From contig CALHTV010000154.1 in NCBI GenBank assembly GCA_938039765.1, positions 1 through 7,786 on the forward strand: 7,786 bases of DNA. Direction: 5' to 3'. Under the pieces are notes generated by a model, which was given only the letters and a program-made list of their open reading frames with translations, was not told where the DNA came from and ran no database searches. Made by a program: the position numbers and the translations under genes. Source of the DNA: an uncultured Dictyoglomus sp. (GTDB lineage: Bacteria > Dictyoglomota > Dictyoglomia > Dictyoglomales > Dictyoglomaceae). Shown here piece by piece: positions 1-6,655 of the stretch (within the stretch, counting starts at the first letter, position 1; each line of letters begins with the position of its first letter).

Positions 1-696
1 ATCTTTAATTAAAGGATAAATATTAAACCACTCAACCCTTCTATCTCGAGTTAAAATCTCAAAAACAAGTTTATAATTTGGCGAAATCTTATTTAGATGA
101 TCAGCCCATTTCTTTCTAAAATCCTTTTCATTCTCTCTTTCAAGAGTAAAGATAAAGTATCTCCAAAAAGTATAGGTCCAAAATAAATTCAAATTCTCAT
201 CAATTCTTAAAAGATTTCTATTTTCTCTTAATTTTTCTATAAGCCTTAATGTTTTTGCCTCTCCATAGGGAGAATTTAAGATTACATCTCTTGTGGGTTT
301 CAAACCATCAAATAGTAGCCCTACATTTTTTTCTTCCTCGGATAGATTTGACACGTTTATAAAAAGGAAAACTAAATCTCCCAAATACTCCATTAAGTCA
401 ATATCCTTAGAGACATCAACAAGGATACGAAGAGGATCGAGATTAAGTTTATTAACTGGAGCTTTTTCTTCAGGATAAAAAGCAAAATTTCCTTCTTTCC
501 ATAAAGCAAGATGTAATATGGCATCCTCATCCTCGCAATTACTGGCTTTGATGTGCTTTATTTTTCCATCTTCAAAATAAACATCTGTCTTTATTTTATC
601 TCTAGTAAGTTGTAGCCTTCCTGTTTTTCTACTAAAAGATAAAATCTCCATTACCTCCCACAAAGAGATACTCCTTAAATCTCCATTCAAACTCAT
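1..696 (-). CDS. DUF4388 (PATAN-like) domain protein, 3' end cut by window edge
   Basis: An uninterrupted frame of 232 codons runs from ATG at 696 off the left edge, so the C-terminus is missing. A good Shine-Dalgarno (AAGGAG, 705-710) lies 8 nt before the ATG. Residues 1-76 fit the DUF4388/PATAN domain: it opens MSLNGDLRSISLWEVMEIL, continues with FSRKTGRLQL and VYFEDGKIKHIKA, and ends LWKEGNFAFYPEE. That pattern of a helix, a 'GxL' strand, a 'FxDGxI' strand and a final 'W.eG.F.F.P' is typical of the family. Residues 118-166 (LSEEEKNVGLLFDGLKPTRDV onward) resemble the winged-helix-like segment that often follows DUF4388. Residues 170-232 look helical and I do not recognise them. No catalytic motif, signal peptide or membrane segment is visible, so it is probably cytoplasmic. 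DUF4388 proteins are generally linked to signalling, gliding motility or polarity, but the role here is unknown. It is separated from the transporter operon by a terminator and may be independent of it. Confidence 0.82.
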   Translation of the reverse strand, partial: MSLNGDLRSISLWEVMEILSFSRKTGRLQLTRDKIKTDVYFEDGKIKHIKASNCEDEDAILHLALWKEGNFAFYPEEKAPVNKLNLDPLRILVDVSKDIDLMEYLGDLVFLFINVSNLSEEEKNVGLLFDGLKPTRDVILNSPYGEAKTLRLIEKLRENRNLLRIDENLNLFWTYTFWRYFIFTLERENEKDFRKKWADHLNKISPNYKLVFEILTRDRRVEWFNIYPLIKD

Positions 697-704
697 AGCC
701 AATT

Positions 705-710
705 CTCCTT
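705..710 (-). promoter_or_regulatory. ribosome binding site that fixes the DUF4388 gene start
   Basis: On the minus strand AAGGAG lies 8 nt before the ATG at 696. The frame contains no earlier in-phase start with a comparable site, and the first residues (MSLNGDL) are the usual beginning of DUF4388 proteins, so this start is well supported. Confidence 0.75.
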
Positions 711-727
711 TCTATTTTTCTATTTAT

Positions 728-763
728 AAAAAGGGGAAAGACATAGAGGTCTTTCCCCTTTTT
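728..763 (-). terminator. intrinsic terminator after the CBM lipoprotein gene
   Basis: A perfect 15-bp inverted repeat (arms 728-742 and 749-763) encloses a 6-nt loop. On the minus-strand RNA it reads five As, GGGGAAAGAC, the loop, then GTCTTTCCCC followed by five Ts. The core is GC-rich for this genome and it starts 35 nt past the lipoprotein stop codon. Because the arms end in A5/T5 it could work in both directions, but no plus-strand gene is present to use it. It ends the transporter/lipoprotein transcription unit and insulates the DUF4388 gene. Confidence 0.88.
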
Positions 764-765
764 AG

Positions 766-795
766 ATTATATCATAAAAAATAAATCAGTTTCAG
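766..795 (-). promoter_or_regulatory. possible promoter for the DUF4388 gene
   Basis: On the minus strand a perfect -10 box TATAAT (771-766) follows CTGAAA (795-790, 4 of 6 matches to TTGACA) with an 18-bp spacer. It sits between the lipoprotein stop codon and the terminator. Transcription would start near 759, at the beginning of the hairpin, leaving a leader of about 60 nt. The -10 match is strong but the genome is AT-rich, so chance is a real alternative. A separate promoter is expected here because the hairpin should block most read-through. Confidence 0.4.
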
Positions 796-797
796 AA

Positions 798-1469
798 TTA
801 ATTAAAACACTCTCCGTAATACTTTGCAAAAAGATCAAAGAGTTCAGGAGTTATTTTAAAGCCCTTCTTTCCTTCTACTATCACAAGATCATCAATATAA
901 AACTCAAGATTTACATTCTTTGGAGCTTCAACATATAAAGTTAAATCTTCAATAGAAACACCTGCTGGAATTTCATAGCTTCCAGAAAGTTCTACCCATT
1001 TTCCACCAGGAATTTCCATCTCGTGTTTTATCCAATCATATTGAGTTGAAGAATCAGTATTGTATTTCCTTTGCATAGTAAGTCCTATATGTTGAGGAAG
1101 TTCGTTCTTATGCATTACCCAAAGAGAAATACTATATACTTTCCCTGGCTTTAGTAAATCTTTTAGTTGAATTTGAGTTCCATGCCATCCACTACTTCTT
1201 CCTTTAATGTACAAACTATATTTACCTGTATGAGCTTCTTTATCAGTGACAAGAATAGACACTCCTTCCCCCCTTGCAACCCATTTTTCACTCTCTCCAG
1301 TTTCAAAGGTCGTTATAATAACAGCCCCTGCAATTTCAGGAACTTCAGCAACTTTAGTTTCGACTTTAACTTCAGGCAAAACTGCAGTCTTAGTCTCCGT
1401 TGGCGCACATCCTGCTGCAACTCCCAAAATAGAAAGTAGGATCAAAAAAACTAAAAATCTCTTATACAT
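798..1469 (-). CDS. lipoprotein with one CBM22/CBM4_9-type carbohydrate-binding module
   Basis: This 223-residue protein begins with a basic, hydrophobic signal peptide ending in a lipobox-like AAGC, so Cys21 is the likely lipidated residue. Residues 22-50 are a Pro/Glu/Val/Thr-rich linker. Residues about 52-198 form a beta-sandwich module: it opens TFETGESEKWVARGEGV, has the central GRSSGWHGTQIQL (90-102), then LKPGKVYSISLWV, and closes EFYIDDLVIV. This order matches CBM22 (Pfam CBM_4_9), modules usually attached to GH10 xylanases that bind xylan or mixed-linkage beta-glucan. No catalytic domain follows, only a 20-25 residue tail. The protein probably binds glycans at the cell envelope without hydrolysing them. 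AAGGAGG (1480-1486) lies 10 nt before the ATG. It follows the binding-protein gene on the same strand but is separated from it by a hairpin, so it may be expressed by partial read-through. The exact CBM family and ligand are inferred. Confidence 0.85.
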   Translation of the reverse strand: MYKRFLVFLILLSILGVAAGCAPTETKTAVLPEVKVETKVAEVPEIAGAVIITTFETGESEKWVARGEGVSILVTDKEAHTGKYSLYIKGRSSGWHGTQIQLKDLLKPGKVYSISLWVMHKNELPQHIGLTMQRKYNTDSSTQYDWIKHEMEIPGGKWVELSGSYEIPAGVSIEDLTLYVEAPKNVNLEFYIDDLVIVEGKKGFKITPELFDLFAKYYGECFN

Positions 1470-1510
1470 TATTCATATTCCTCCTTATGCCAAATTTCGT
1501 TAAAAATAAC

Positions 1511-1543
1511 ATAGGAGGAAGAGTTTTAAACTCTTCCTCCTAT
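1511..1543 (-). terminator. hairpin between binding-protein and lipoprotein genes (terminator or mRNA-stabilising)
   Basis: A 13-bp perfect inverted repeat (1511-1523 with 1531-1543, core GGAGGAAGAG / CTCTTCCTCC) can gain two more A-U pairs inside the loop. On the minus strand it starts 10 nt after the binding-protein stop codon and is followed by GTTATTTTTA, an imperfect U-tract. On the plus strand it is followed by six Ts, so the site is symmetric. It probably ends most transcripts or protects the 3' end of the binding-protein mRNA, lowering expression of the lipoprotein gene. One arm contains an AGGAGG, but no start codon follows it at a useful distance. Confidence 0.82.
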
Positions 1544-1553
1544 TTTTTATCTA

Positions 1554-3470
1554 TTACTGCTTAAAAAAGAATTGCTCTGGGAAAGAATTCAACTCTGATC
1601 TAAATGGGTCGTCCCATAAGAGTCCATCCTTTACATTCCTTAGGTTATTCTTTGCAATAACAAGTTGTGGAACCCCACCAACAGTACCAATGATCCAAAT
1701 ATTCTTCCTGTGAAGAGCTATAATTTGTCTTATAATAGAATCTCTCTTTCTTGCATCAATAGTCTTATTAAACTCATCCCAAAGCTCATAAATCTTTCTA
1801 ATATCTCCTGTAGGCTCTTCTCCCTCTTGTCCTTTAGTCCAGTACCACCTTGCATAAAGTGGAGCCCATGGTCCATCAGTCCAAGTTCCTAAAAGCCTTC
1901 CACCGCCAATAGCTACATTACTCATCCTATCCATTACCCATACACCAATCTCAATATCTCCAGAATTACATTGAGTAGTATATAGGCTTCTTTCAACTTG
2001 CTTTATTATAGTCTTTATTCCAATTGCCTCCCAATAGCTCTTGATAAGCTCCATAGTGCTCATATTGGCACTTCCTGGATAAGTGGTAAAGCTTATTATA
2101 AGCTCAATAGGTTTTCCATCTGGACCAAGCCTAAATCCATCCTTTCCAACTTTCAAACCCATACTATCTAATATTCTCTTAGCTCTTGCTGGGTCGTATT
2201 GAGCATAGGCTTGAGCCCAAGCTTTATCATAATAAGCAGAACCTGGTGGGATTGCAGCCTGCATAGGTACTCCAAGCCCAAAGAATAGTATTTTGTTTAT
2301 TTCTTCTCTGTTTATTGCAAGAGATAATGCTTGTCTAAACCTTACATCTTGGAAGAGTTTTCTCTTTACCGGATCTTTGACATTCTGGTTCAAAAAGATA
2401 GCTGGATCAGCTCCTGTTCCTGTTCTCCATACTAATACCCTATATTTTCCTTTATCTTTATTTTGCATAAATAGAGTGTAGTTTGGTAATCTCATATGCC
2501 GAGCTTGGAAATCAATTTCTCCTGCAATTGCCTTCATATTGATCATTTCTGCATCGCTTACTAGATAGTGTACTACTCTATCAATATATGGAAGCTGGTT
2601 GCCTTCAGTATCTACAACTGGATAATATGGATTCCTCTCCATTACAAATACAGGTTCGTTAGGACTCTTGCTTACCACCTTCCAGGGAGACATTGTTGGT
2701 AGATCAGGATTTTGTATATAATCAATCATAAATTGGAATAACTCATACCACTTATTAAAGCCTTTTTGTTTAGCCAAGGCCTCTAGTTTGTCTTTTGGTG
2801 TATATTTAGGATGGAATTGCATTAAGTAATGCTTTGGAGCGTAGAAAGCAAAAGAACCTTTAGAGTTGTCAATATACCATCCTTGAGTAGGAAAGGTATA
2901 TATAAACATTGGGTTGGGATTTTTAAATTCAATTCTGAAAGTATAATCATCTACTTTTACAAATTTTGCTCTAACCCCATCTTGTACAAATCCTGCTGGA
3001 AAAGTTGGTGTTAATTCTTCATTACCAATTACATCTTCATACCAGAAAATAACGTCATCCACAGTCATCGGGTGTCCATCAGACCATTTCAAACCTTCTC
3101 TTAACTTAAATGTAAATATCCTTCCATCTTTAGAAACTGTGTATTTTTCGACAAGCCATGGAAGGATTGTTTTGCTGTCAGAAGCCCATCTCATTAGGTT
3201 GTTAGCATCATAGCAAATCTTGGCAATTCCCCATCTATCTCCAGGTCCTAACCATGCTCTTCTCAAAGTTCCTCCATAAACTCCGATCTCTTCAAAAGGT
3301 TTAACCACAATAGGATTCTTAGGCAATCTTTGCTCCACAGGTGGTAACTTTCCTTGTTTAACAAGAGCTGCAGTCATTGGAGATTCGTTATACTTCTTTT
3401 GGCCTACAATAATATTCCCAAAAACTAGCAGAAGAACTATGAGGAAACATATTAATTTAGAAAGCTTCAT
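1554..3470 (-). CDS. ABC importer substrate-binding protein, SBP_bac_5 family (likely oligosaccharide-binding)
   Basis: This 638-residue protein captures the substrate outside the membrane and delivers it to the permease pair. Residues 1-23 form a signal peptide with no lipobox cysteine, so the mature protein is probably soluble in the periplasm or exported. The family 5 domain spans roughly 60-540. It contains EEIGVYGGTLRRA (60-72), the hallmark WSDGHPMTVDDVIFWYED (129-146), and RFRQALSLAINREEI (377-391). The C-terminal part, with WTDGPWAPLYARWYWTKGQEG and HRKNIWIIGTVGG, is typical of a large subgroup (about 600-650 residues) common in Thermotogae and related thermophiles; ordinary DppA/OppA are about 530-550. 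Several proteins of this family in Thermotoga bind beta-linked oligosaccharides. Many Trp and Tyr residues are present, as in sugar sites, but ligand residues cannot be named from sequence alone. The gene is last in the five-gene transporter set, 13 nt after the ATPase gene, and is followed by a strong hairpin. Confidence 0.93.
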   Translation of the reverse strand: MKLSKLICFLIVLLLVFGNIIVGQKKYNESPMTAALVKQGKLPPVEQRLPKNPIVVKPFEEIGVYGGTLRRAWLGPGDRWGIAKICYDANNLMRWASDSKTILPWLVEKYTVSKDGRIFTFKLREGLKWSDGHPMTVDDVIFWYEDVIGNEELTPTFPAGFVQDGVRAKFVKVDDYTFRIEFKNPNPMFIYTFPTQGWYIDNSKGSFAFYAPKHYLMQFHPKYTPKDKLEALAKQKGFNKWYELFQFMIDYIQNPDLPTMSPWKVVSKSPNEPVFVMERNPYYPVVDTEGNQLPYIDRVVHYLVSDAEMINMKAIAGEIDFQARHMRLPNYTLFMQNKDKGKYRVLVWRTGTGADPAIFLNQNVKDPVKRKLFQDVRFRQALSLAINREEINKILFFGLGVPMQAAIPPGSAYYDKAWAQAYAQYDPARAKRILDSMGLKVGKDGFRLGPDGKPIELIISFTTYPGSANMSTMELIKSYWEAIGIKTIIKQVERSLYTTQCNSGDIEIGVWVMDRMSNVAIGGGRLLGTWTDGPWAPLYARWYWTKGQEGEEPTGDIRKIYELWDEFNKTIDARKRDSIIRQIIALHRKNIWIIGTVGGVPQLVIAKNNLRNVKDGLLWDDPFRSELNSFPEQFFFKQ

Positions 3471-3477
3471 ATAACTT

Positions 3478-3485
3478 CCCCCCTT
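3478..3485 (-). promoter_or_regulatory. unusual G-run ribosome binding site of the binding-protein gene
   Basis: The minus strand reads AAGGGGGG, with the six Gs ending 7 nt before the ATG at 3470. The two As belong to the TAA stop codon of the upstream ATPase gene. The other genes of this operon use AAGGAGG or AGGTGA, so the uninterrupted G run is the odd one. It still pairs with the anti-Shine-Dalgarno through G-C and G-U pairs. Confidence 0.6.
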
Positions 3486-4494
3486 AAGTTATTGGAATTC
3501 CCTTTAAGGACAACTCTTTAGCAAAATGGCAAGCTACAAGATGCCCATTTCCAATATCTATTAATTCAGGTCTCACCTCCTTACAGAGATCTTTTGCATA
3601 ATTACATCTTGGATGGAAATAACATCCACTAGGTGGATTAGAAGCATCAGGTACCTCACCAACCAGAAGTATTCTCTTCGTTTTCATTCTAGGATCAGGT
3701 TTAGGAACTGCGGAAAGAAGAGCTTCTGTATAGGGATGTTTTGGTTTTTCAAATAGTTCTTCTGTTTTTGCCAATTCTACAATTTTTCCCACATACATCA
3801 CGGCTACCCTATCACAAATATGCTCTACAACCCCAAGATCATGAGAGATGAAGAGGTAAGTTAGCCTAAATTCTTCTTGGAGATCCTTCAATAGATTAAG
3901 GACTTGAGCTTGAATTGAAACATCAAGGGCAGAAACAGGTTCATCACATATAACCAGCTTAGGATTTAGGGCTAAAGCTCTGGCAATACTTATTCTCTGT
4001 CTTTGTCCTCCTGAAAAAGCATGAGGATATCTCTTCATATACTCTGGTCTTAATCCTACTTTTCTCATTAAATCCGCTACCCTATCATCAAGCTCTTTTC
4101 CCTTTGCAATCCCGTTTACCAATAACGGCTCTCCTATTATATCTCTTACAGTCATTCTAGGATTTAAGGATTTAAAAGGATCTTGAAAAACCATCTGCAT
4201 ATATCTTCTTACATTTTTTAATTCTTTACTGGATAGTTTAGCTACATTTATATCTAAGCCATCTATGTGTAAAATCACATCTCCATCTGTAGGATCATAT
4301 GCCCTCAAAATTACTTTACCTGTCGTAGTCTTTCCACAACCTGACTCTCCAACAAGTCCTAATGTTTCTCCTTCTCTTATAAAAAAGCTTATATCATCTA
4401 CAGCTTTTACCGTTGCTACTTGCTTCCTGAAGAAGCCTTTTGTTATAGGAAAATATTTTTTTAAATTTTTTACTTCTAACAAGATATTATTCAT
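3484..4494 (-). CDS. ABC importer ATPase, DppF/OppF-type
   Basis: This 336-residue cytoplasmic ATPase is the second of the two non-identical motor subunits. Visible motifs, in order: Walker [10 protein letters not shown] (49-57), Q-loop VFQDP with Gln104, signature FSGGQRQR (160-167), Walker [13 protein letters not shown] (180-191, catalytic Glu185) and the switch His218 in ISHDLGVV. The C-terminal extension (about 236-325) is the oligopeptide-transporter ATPase domain ([12 protein letters not shown], then [10 protein letters not shown]). Cys291, Cys297, Cys304 and Cys322 match the positions that hold a [4Fe-4S] cluster in related DppD/DppF proteins. Length is normal for the family. Its ATG overlaps the end of the preceding ATPase gene by 8 nt, and AGGTGA (4501-4506) inside that gene serves as its ribosome binding site, so the two are probably translationally coupled. 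Nothing is missing; it should be active. Confidence 0.95.
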   Translation of the reverse strand: MNNILLEVKNLKKYFPITKGFFRKQVATVKAVDDISFFIREGETLGLVGESGCGKTTTGKVILRAYDPTDGDVILHIDGLDINVAKLSSKELKNVRRYMQMVFQDPFKSLNPRMTVRDIIGEPLLVNGIAKGKELDDRVADLMRKVGLRPEYMKRYPHAFSGGQRQRISIARALALNPKLVICDEPVSALDVSIQAQVLNLLKDLQEEFRLTYLFISHDLGVVEHICDRVAVMYVGKIVELAKTEELFEKPKHPYTEALLSAVPKPDPRMKTKRILLVGEVPDASNPPSGCYFHPRCNYAKDLCKEVRPELIDIGNGHLVACHFAKELSLKGIPIT

Positions 4495-5488
4495 CTTTCT
4501 TCACCTCTCCATAAAGTAAGCAACTTACTTTATGTCCTGGTTTCACCTCTACCAGATTAGGAACTCTCACATCACAAATGCCTTTAATAAATTCTGGACA
4601 TCTTGGGTGGAAAGAACAACCTGTGGGAAGATTGTAGGGATCAGGAACAATTCCCTTTATAGCTTTTAGTCTGCCTTTAACTCTCTTTCCTACTTTAGGA
4701 ACAGATTCTAATAAGGCTTTAGTATATGGGTGAAGAGGATTATAAAAAATCTCTTCAACAGAAGCACTCTCAACAATCTTACCTAAGTACATTACTATAA
4801 CTTCTTCTGTCATTTCTGCAATTACTCCTAAATTATGAGTAATCATCATAACAGCCATTCCAAATTGCCTCTGCAGTTCTTTAAGAAGCTCAAGAATTTG
4901 AGCTTGAATAGTTACATCTAAATTAGTAGTAGGCTCATCAGCTATAAGTAACCTAGGTCTGCAGGAAAGAGCCATAGCTATCATTGCTCTTTGTAACATT
5001 CCGCCACTAAACTGGTGGGGATATTCATCAATCCTAAGTTCTGGTCTTGGAATACCTGCTATTCTCATAAGTTCAATAGCGGATTCTCTTGCTGCTTTTT
5101 TATCTAATTTTTGATGAAGCATTATAGCTTCAATAATTTGCTCCCCTACAGTATGAACAGGCGAGAAAGAAGCTCCAGGTTCTTGGAATATCATTGATAT
5201 CTCTTTACCTCTTATACTTCTTATCTCATCACCTTTAGGATCAAGTTTAACTATATCAATGACTTCTCCATCTCTATACAATAAAATCTCTCCTTGAATC
5301 TTACTTCTCGGTCCAGTAAGCTTTAGAATAGATAGAGCTGTAACACTTTTTCCACATCCTGACTCTCCTACGACTCCGAGAGTTTTTCCAGGCTTAACTT
5401 CAAAACTTATTCCATCAACGGCTTTCACTATTCCTTCGTCTAAGACAAAATATGTTCTTAAATCTTTTATCTCTAATAATTTATCCAT
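4487..5488 (-). CDS. ABC importer ATPase, DppD/OppD-type
   Basis: This 333-residue protein is the first motor subunit of the importer. Walker A is GESGCGKS (41-48), the Q-loop Gln is 102 (IFQEP), the signature is FSGGMLQR (160-167), Walker B is [12 protein letters not shown] (180-191, Glu185), and the switch is His218 (ITHNLG). The 'FSGGMLQR' and 'ADEPTT' forms mark the DppD/OppD branch, as opposed to the 'FSGGQRQR' of its partner. The D-loop reads NLD where ALD is usual, a mild variation. The C-terminal extension carries CSFHPRC, with Cys291, Cys297, Cys305 and Cys323 spaced for a probable [4Fe-4S] cluster. AAGGAGG (5496-5502) lies 7 nt before the ATG, and its first two As belong to the stop codon of the permease gene upstream. 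Confidence 0.95.
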   Translation of the reverse strand: MDKLLEIKDLRTYFVLDEGIVKAVDGISFEVKPGKTLGVVGESGCGKSVTALSILKLTGPRSKIQGEILLYRDGEVIDIVKLDPKGDEIRSIRGKEISMIFQEPGASFSPVHTVGEQIIEAIMLHQKLDKKAARESAIELMRIAGIPRPELRIDEYPHQFSGGMLQRAMIAMALSCRPRLLIADEPTTNLDVTIQAQILELLKELQRQFGMAVMMITHNLGVIAEMTEEVIVMYLGKIVESASVEEIFYNPLHPYTKALLESVPKVGKRVKGRLKAIKGIVPDPYNLPTGCSFHPRCPEFIKGICDVRVPNLVEVKPGHKVSCLLYGEVKKDE

Positions 5489-5500
5489 TTTCCATCCTCC

Positions 5501-6640
5501 TTATTTCGCATAAGGATCAGCAGCATCTCTTAAACCATCCCCAACAAAATTGAAAGAAAGAACAACCAAGATCACAAAAATAACTGGAAGTAATAACCAC
5601 GGAGCTAAAGCTACAGTTCTAAAATTCTGAGCATCTTGTATTAAAACACCCCAACTTATAGCAGGAGGTCTTATTCCTAATCCTAAAAAGCTAAGAGAAG
5701 TTTCTCCTATTATCATCCCAGGAATAGAGAGGGTTAGAGAAGCAATAATATGGCTTAAAAAGGAAGGAAGTAAGTGTCTAAATATAATTCTTCTTTCGCT
5801 TGCCCCAGCAAGTTTTGCTGCAGTAACAAAGTCTTCTTCACGCAAAGACAAAAACTTACTTCGAACTTCCCTTGCTAATCCTGTCCATCCTATAAAGGAC
5901 AGTATTATAGAGATAGAAAAATAAACTTTTACGGGAGACCAATTAGCAGGAACAGCTGCAGAAAGAGCCATCCATAAAGGCAGAGTAGGTATGCTTCTTA
6001 GTATCTCTATAATTCTTTGGATAATTAAATCAAAAATTCCTCCAAAATACCCTGAAATTCCTCCAATGATAATTCCAAAAAGAAAGCTAAGAAAGATCCC
6101 TACAAGTCCTACTGTTGTAGAAATACGTGTTCCATATATTACCCTAGAAAAGACATCCCTTCCTAAACTATCAGTTCCAAACAAAAATATATGTCCATCC
6201 CCCTCAACTCCAAATAAATGAATATTAGTTTTAATCAGTCCTAAAAGTTTATACTCATGTCCTCGAACGAAGAATTTAATTGGATATTTTTTACTCTTAT
6301 CCTCTACATATATTCTTCTAAGAGTGATGGGATCTATTTCCATTTTATATCCATAAACAAAAGGTCTCAAATGAAAACCAGTTTCATCTATAAAATGAAT
6401 TCTTTGAGGAGGAGCCAACACATATCTCACATCATATTTATAAGGATCATTAGGGGCAAAAAATTCACAAAAAGCAGCAATAATATAAAAGATAATAAGA
6501 ACTATACCCCCTGCAACAGCAAGTTTATTTCTCTTAAACCTCCACCACATTAATTTCCATTGAGAAGCTACATATATCTTTTCTTCTTTTTCAGCAAAAA
6601 CCTCTTCTATAAACTCTTCTCTCTTCTCCATTTCTGCCAT
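5501..6640 (-). CDS. ABC importer permease, DppC/OppC-type, with a long extracytoplasmic insert
   Basis: This 379-residue inner-membrane subunit forms half of the translocation pore. An acidic, charged cytoplasmic N-terminus (1-40) precedes TM1 (about 41-61). A soluble stretch of about 90-95 residues follows, then the family hallmark GTDSLGRDVFSRVIYG (155-170) and five more membrane segments (near 174-196, 203-228, 239-256, 296-312 and 345-368). The EAA loop that docks on the ATPase is AAKLAGASERRIIFRHLLPS (274-293). The end FVGDGLRDAADP is the normal DppC/OppC finish. Typical DppC has about 45 residues between TM1 and the GTD motif, so this is a long-insert form, which I recall occurring alongside large binding proteins like the one here. 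The start follows AAAGGAGGG (6649-6657) by 8 nt; a second Met at residue 4 is possible but worse placed. The gap from the upstream permease is 15 nt. Confidence 0.95.
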   Translation of the reverse strand: MAEMEKREEFIEEVFAEKEEKIYVASQWKLMWWRFKRNKLAVAGGIVLIIFYIIAAFCEFFAPNDPYKYDVRYVLAPPQRIHFIDETGFHLRPFVYGYKMEIDPITLRRIYVEDKSKKYPIKFFVRGHEYKLLGLIKTNIHLFGVEGDGHIFLFGTDSLGRDVFSRVIYGTRISTTVGLVGIFLSFLFGIIIGGISGYFGGIFDLIIQRIIEILRSIPTLPLWMALSAAVPANWSPVKVYFSISIILSFIGWTGLAREVRSKFLSLREEDFVTAAKLAGASERRIIFRHLLPSFLSHIIASLTLSIPGMIIGETSLSFLGLGIRPPAISWGVLIQDAQNFRTVALAPWLLLPVIFVILVVLSFNFVGDGLRDAADPYAK

Positions 6641-6655
6641 CTATTAAACCCTCCT

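Noticed and set aside
293..478. Plus-strand open frame of 61 codons near the left edge
   Set aside because: It is antisense to the DUF4388 frame, which is uninterrupted for 232 codons and has a recognisable domain.
1167..1503. Two plus-strand open frames opposite the lipoprotein gene
   Set aside because: They lie antisense to a gene with a clear signal peptide and domain, lack good ribosome binding sites and give low-complexity Ser/Thr/Phe-rich products.
1514..1523. AGGAGG within the hairpin arm as a ribosome binding site for a small peptide gene
   Set aside because: No ATG, GTG or TTG followed by a meaningful open frame lies at the right distance on the corresponding strand; the motif is part of the terminator stem.
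4910..4950. NLD instead of ALD in the D-loop of the DppD-type ATPase, as a sign of inactivity
   Set aside because: Walker A, Q-loop, signature, catalytic Glu and switch His are all intact; the change is mild.
5991..6553. Plus-strand open frames opposite the DppC-type permease gene
   Set aside because: They are shadows of a well-conserved membrane protein and their translations resemble nothing.
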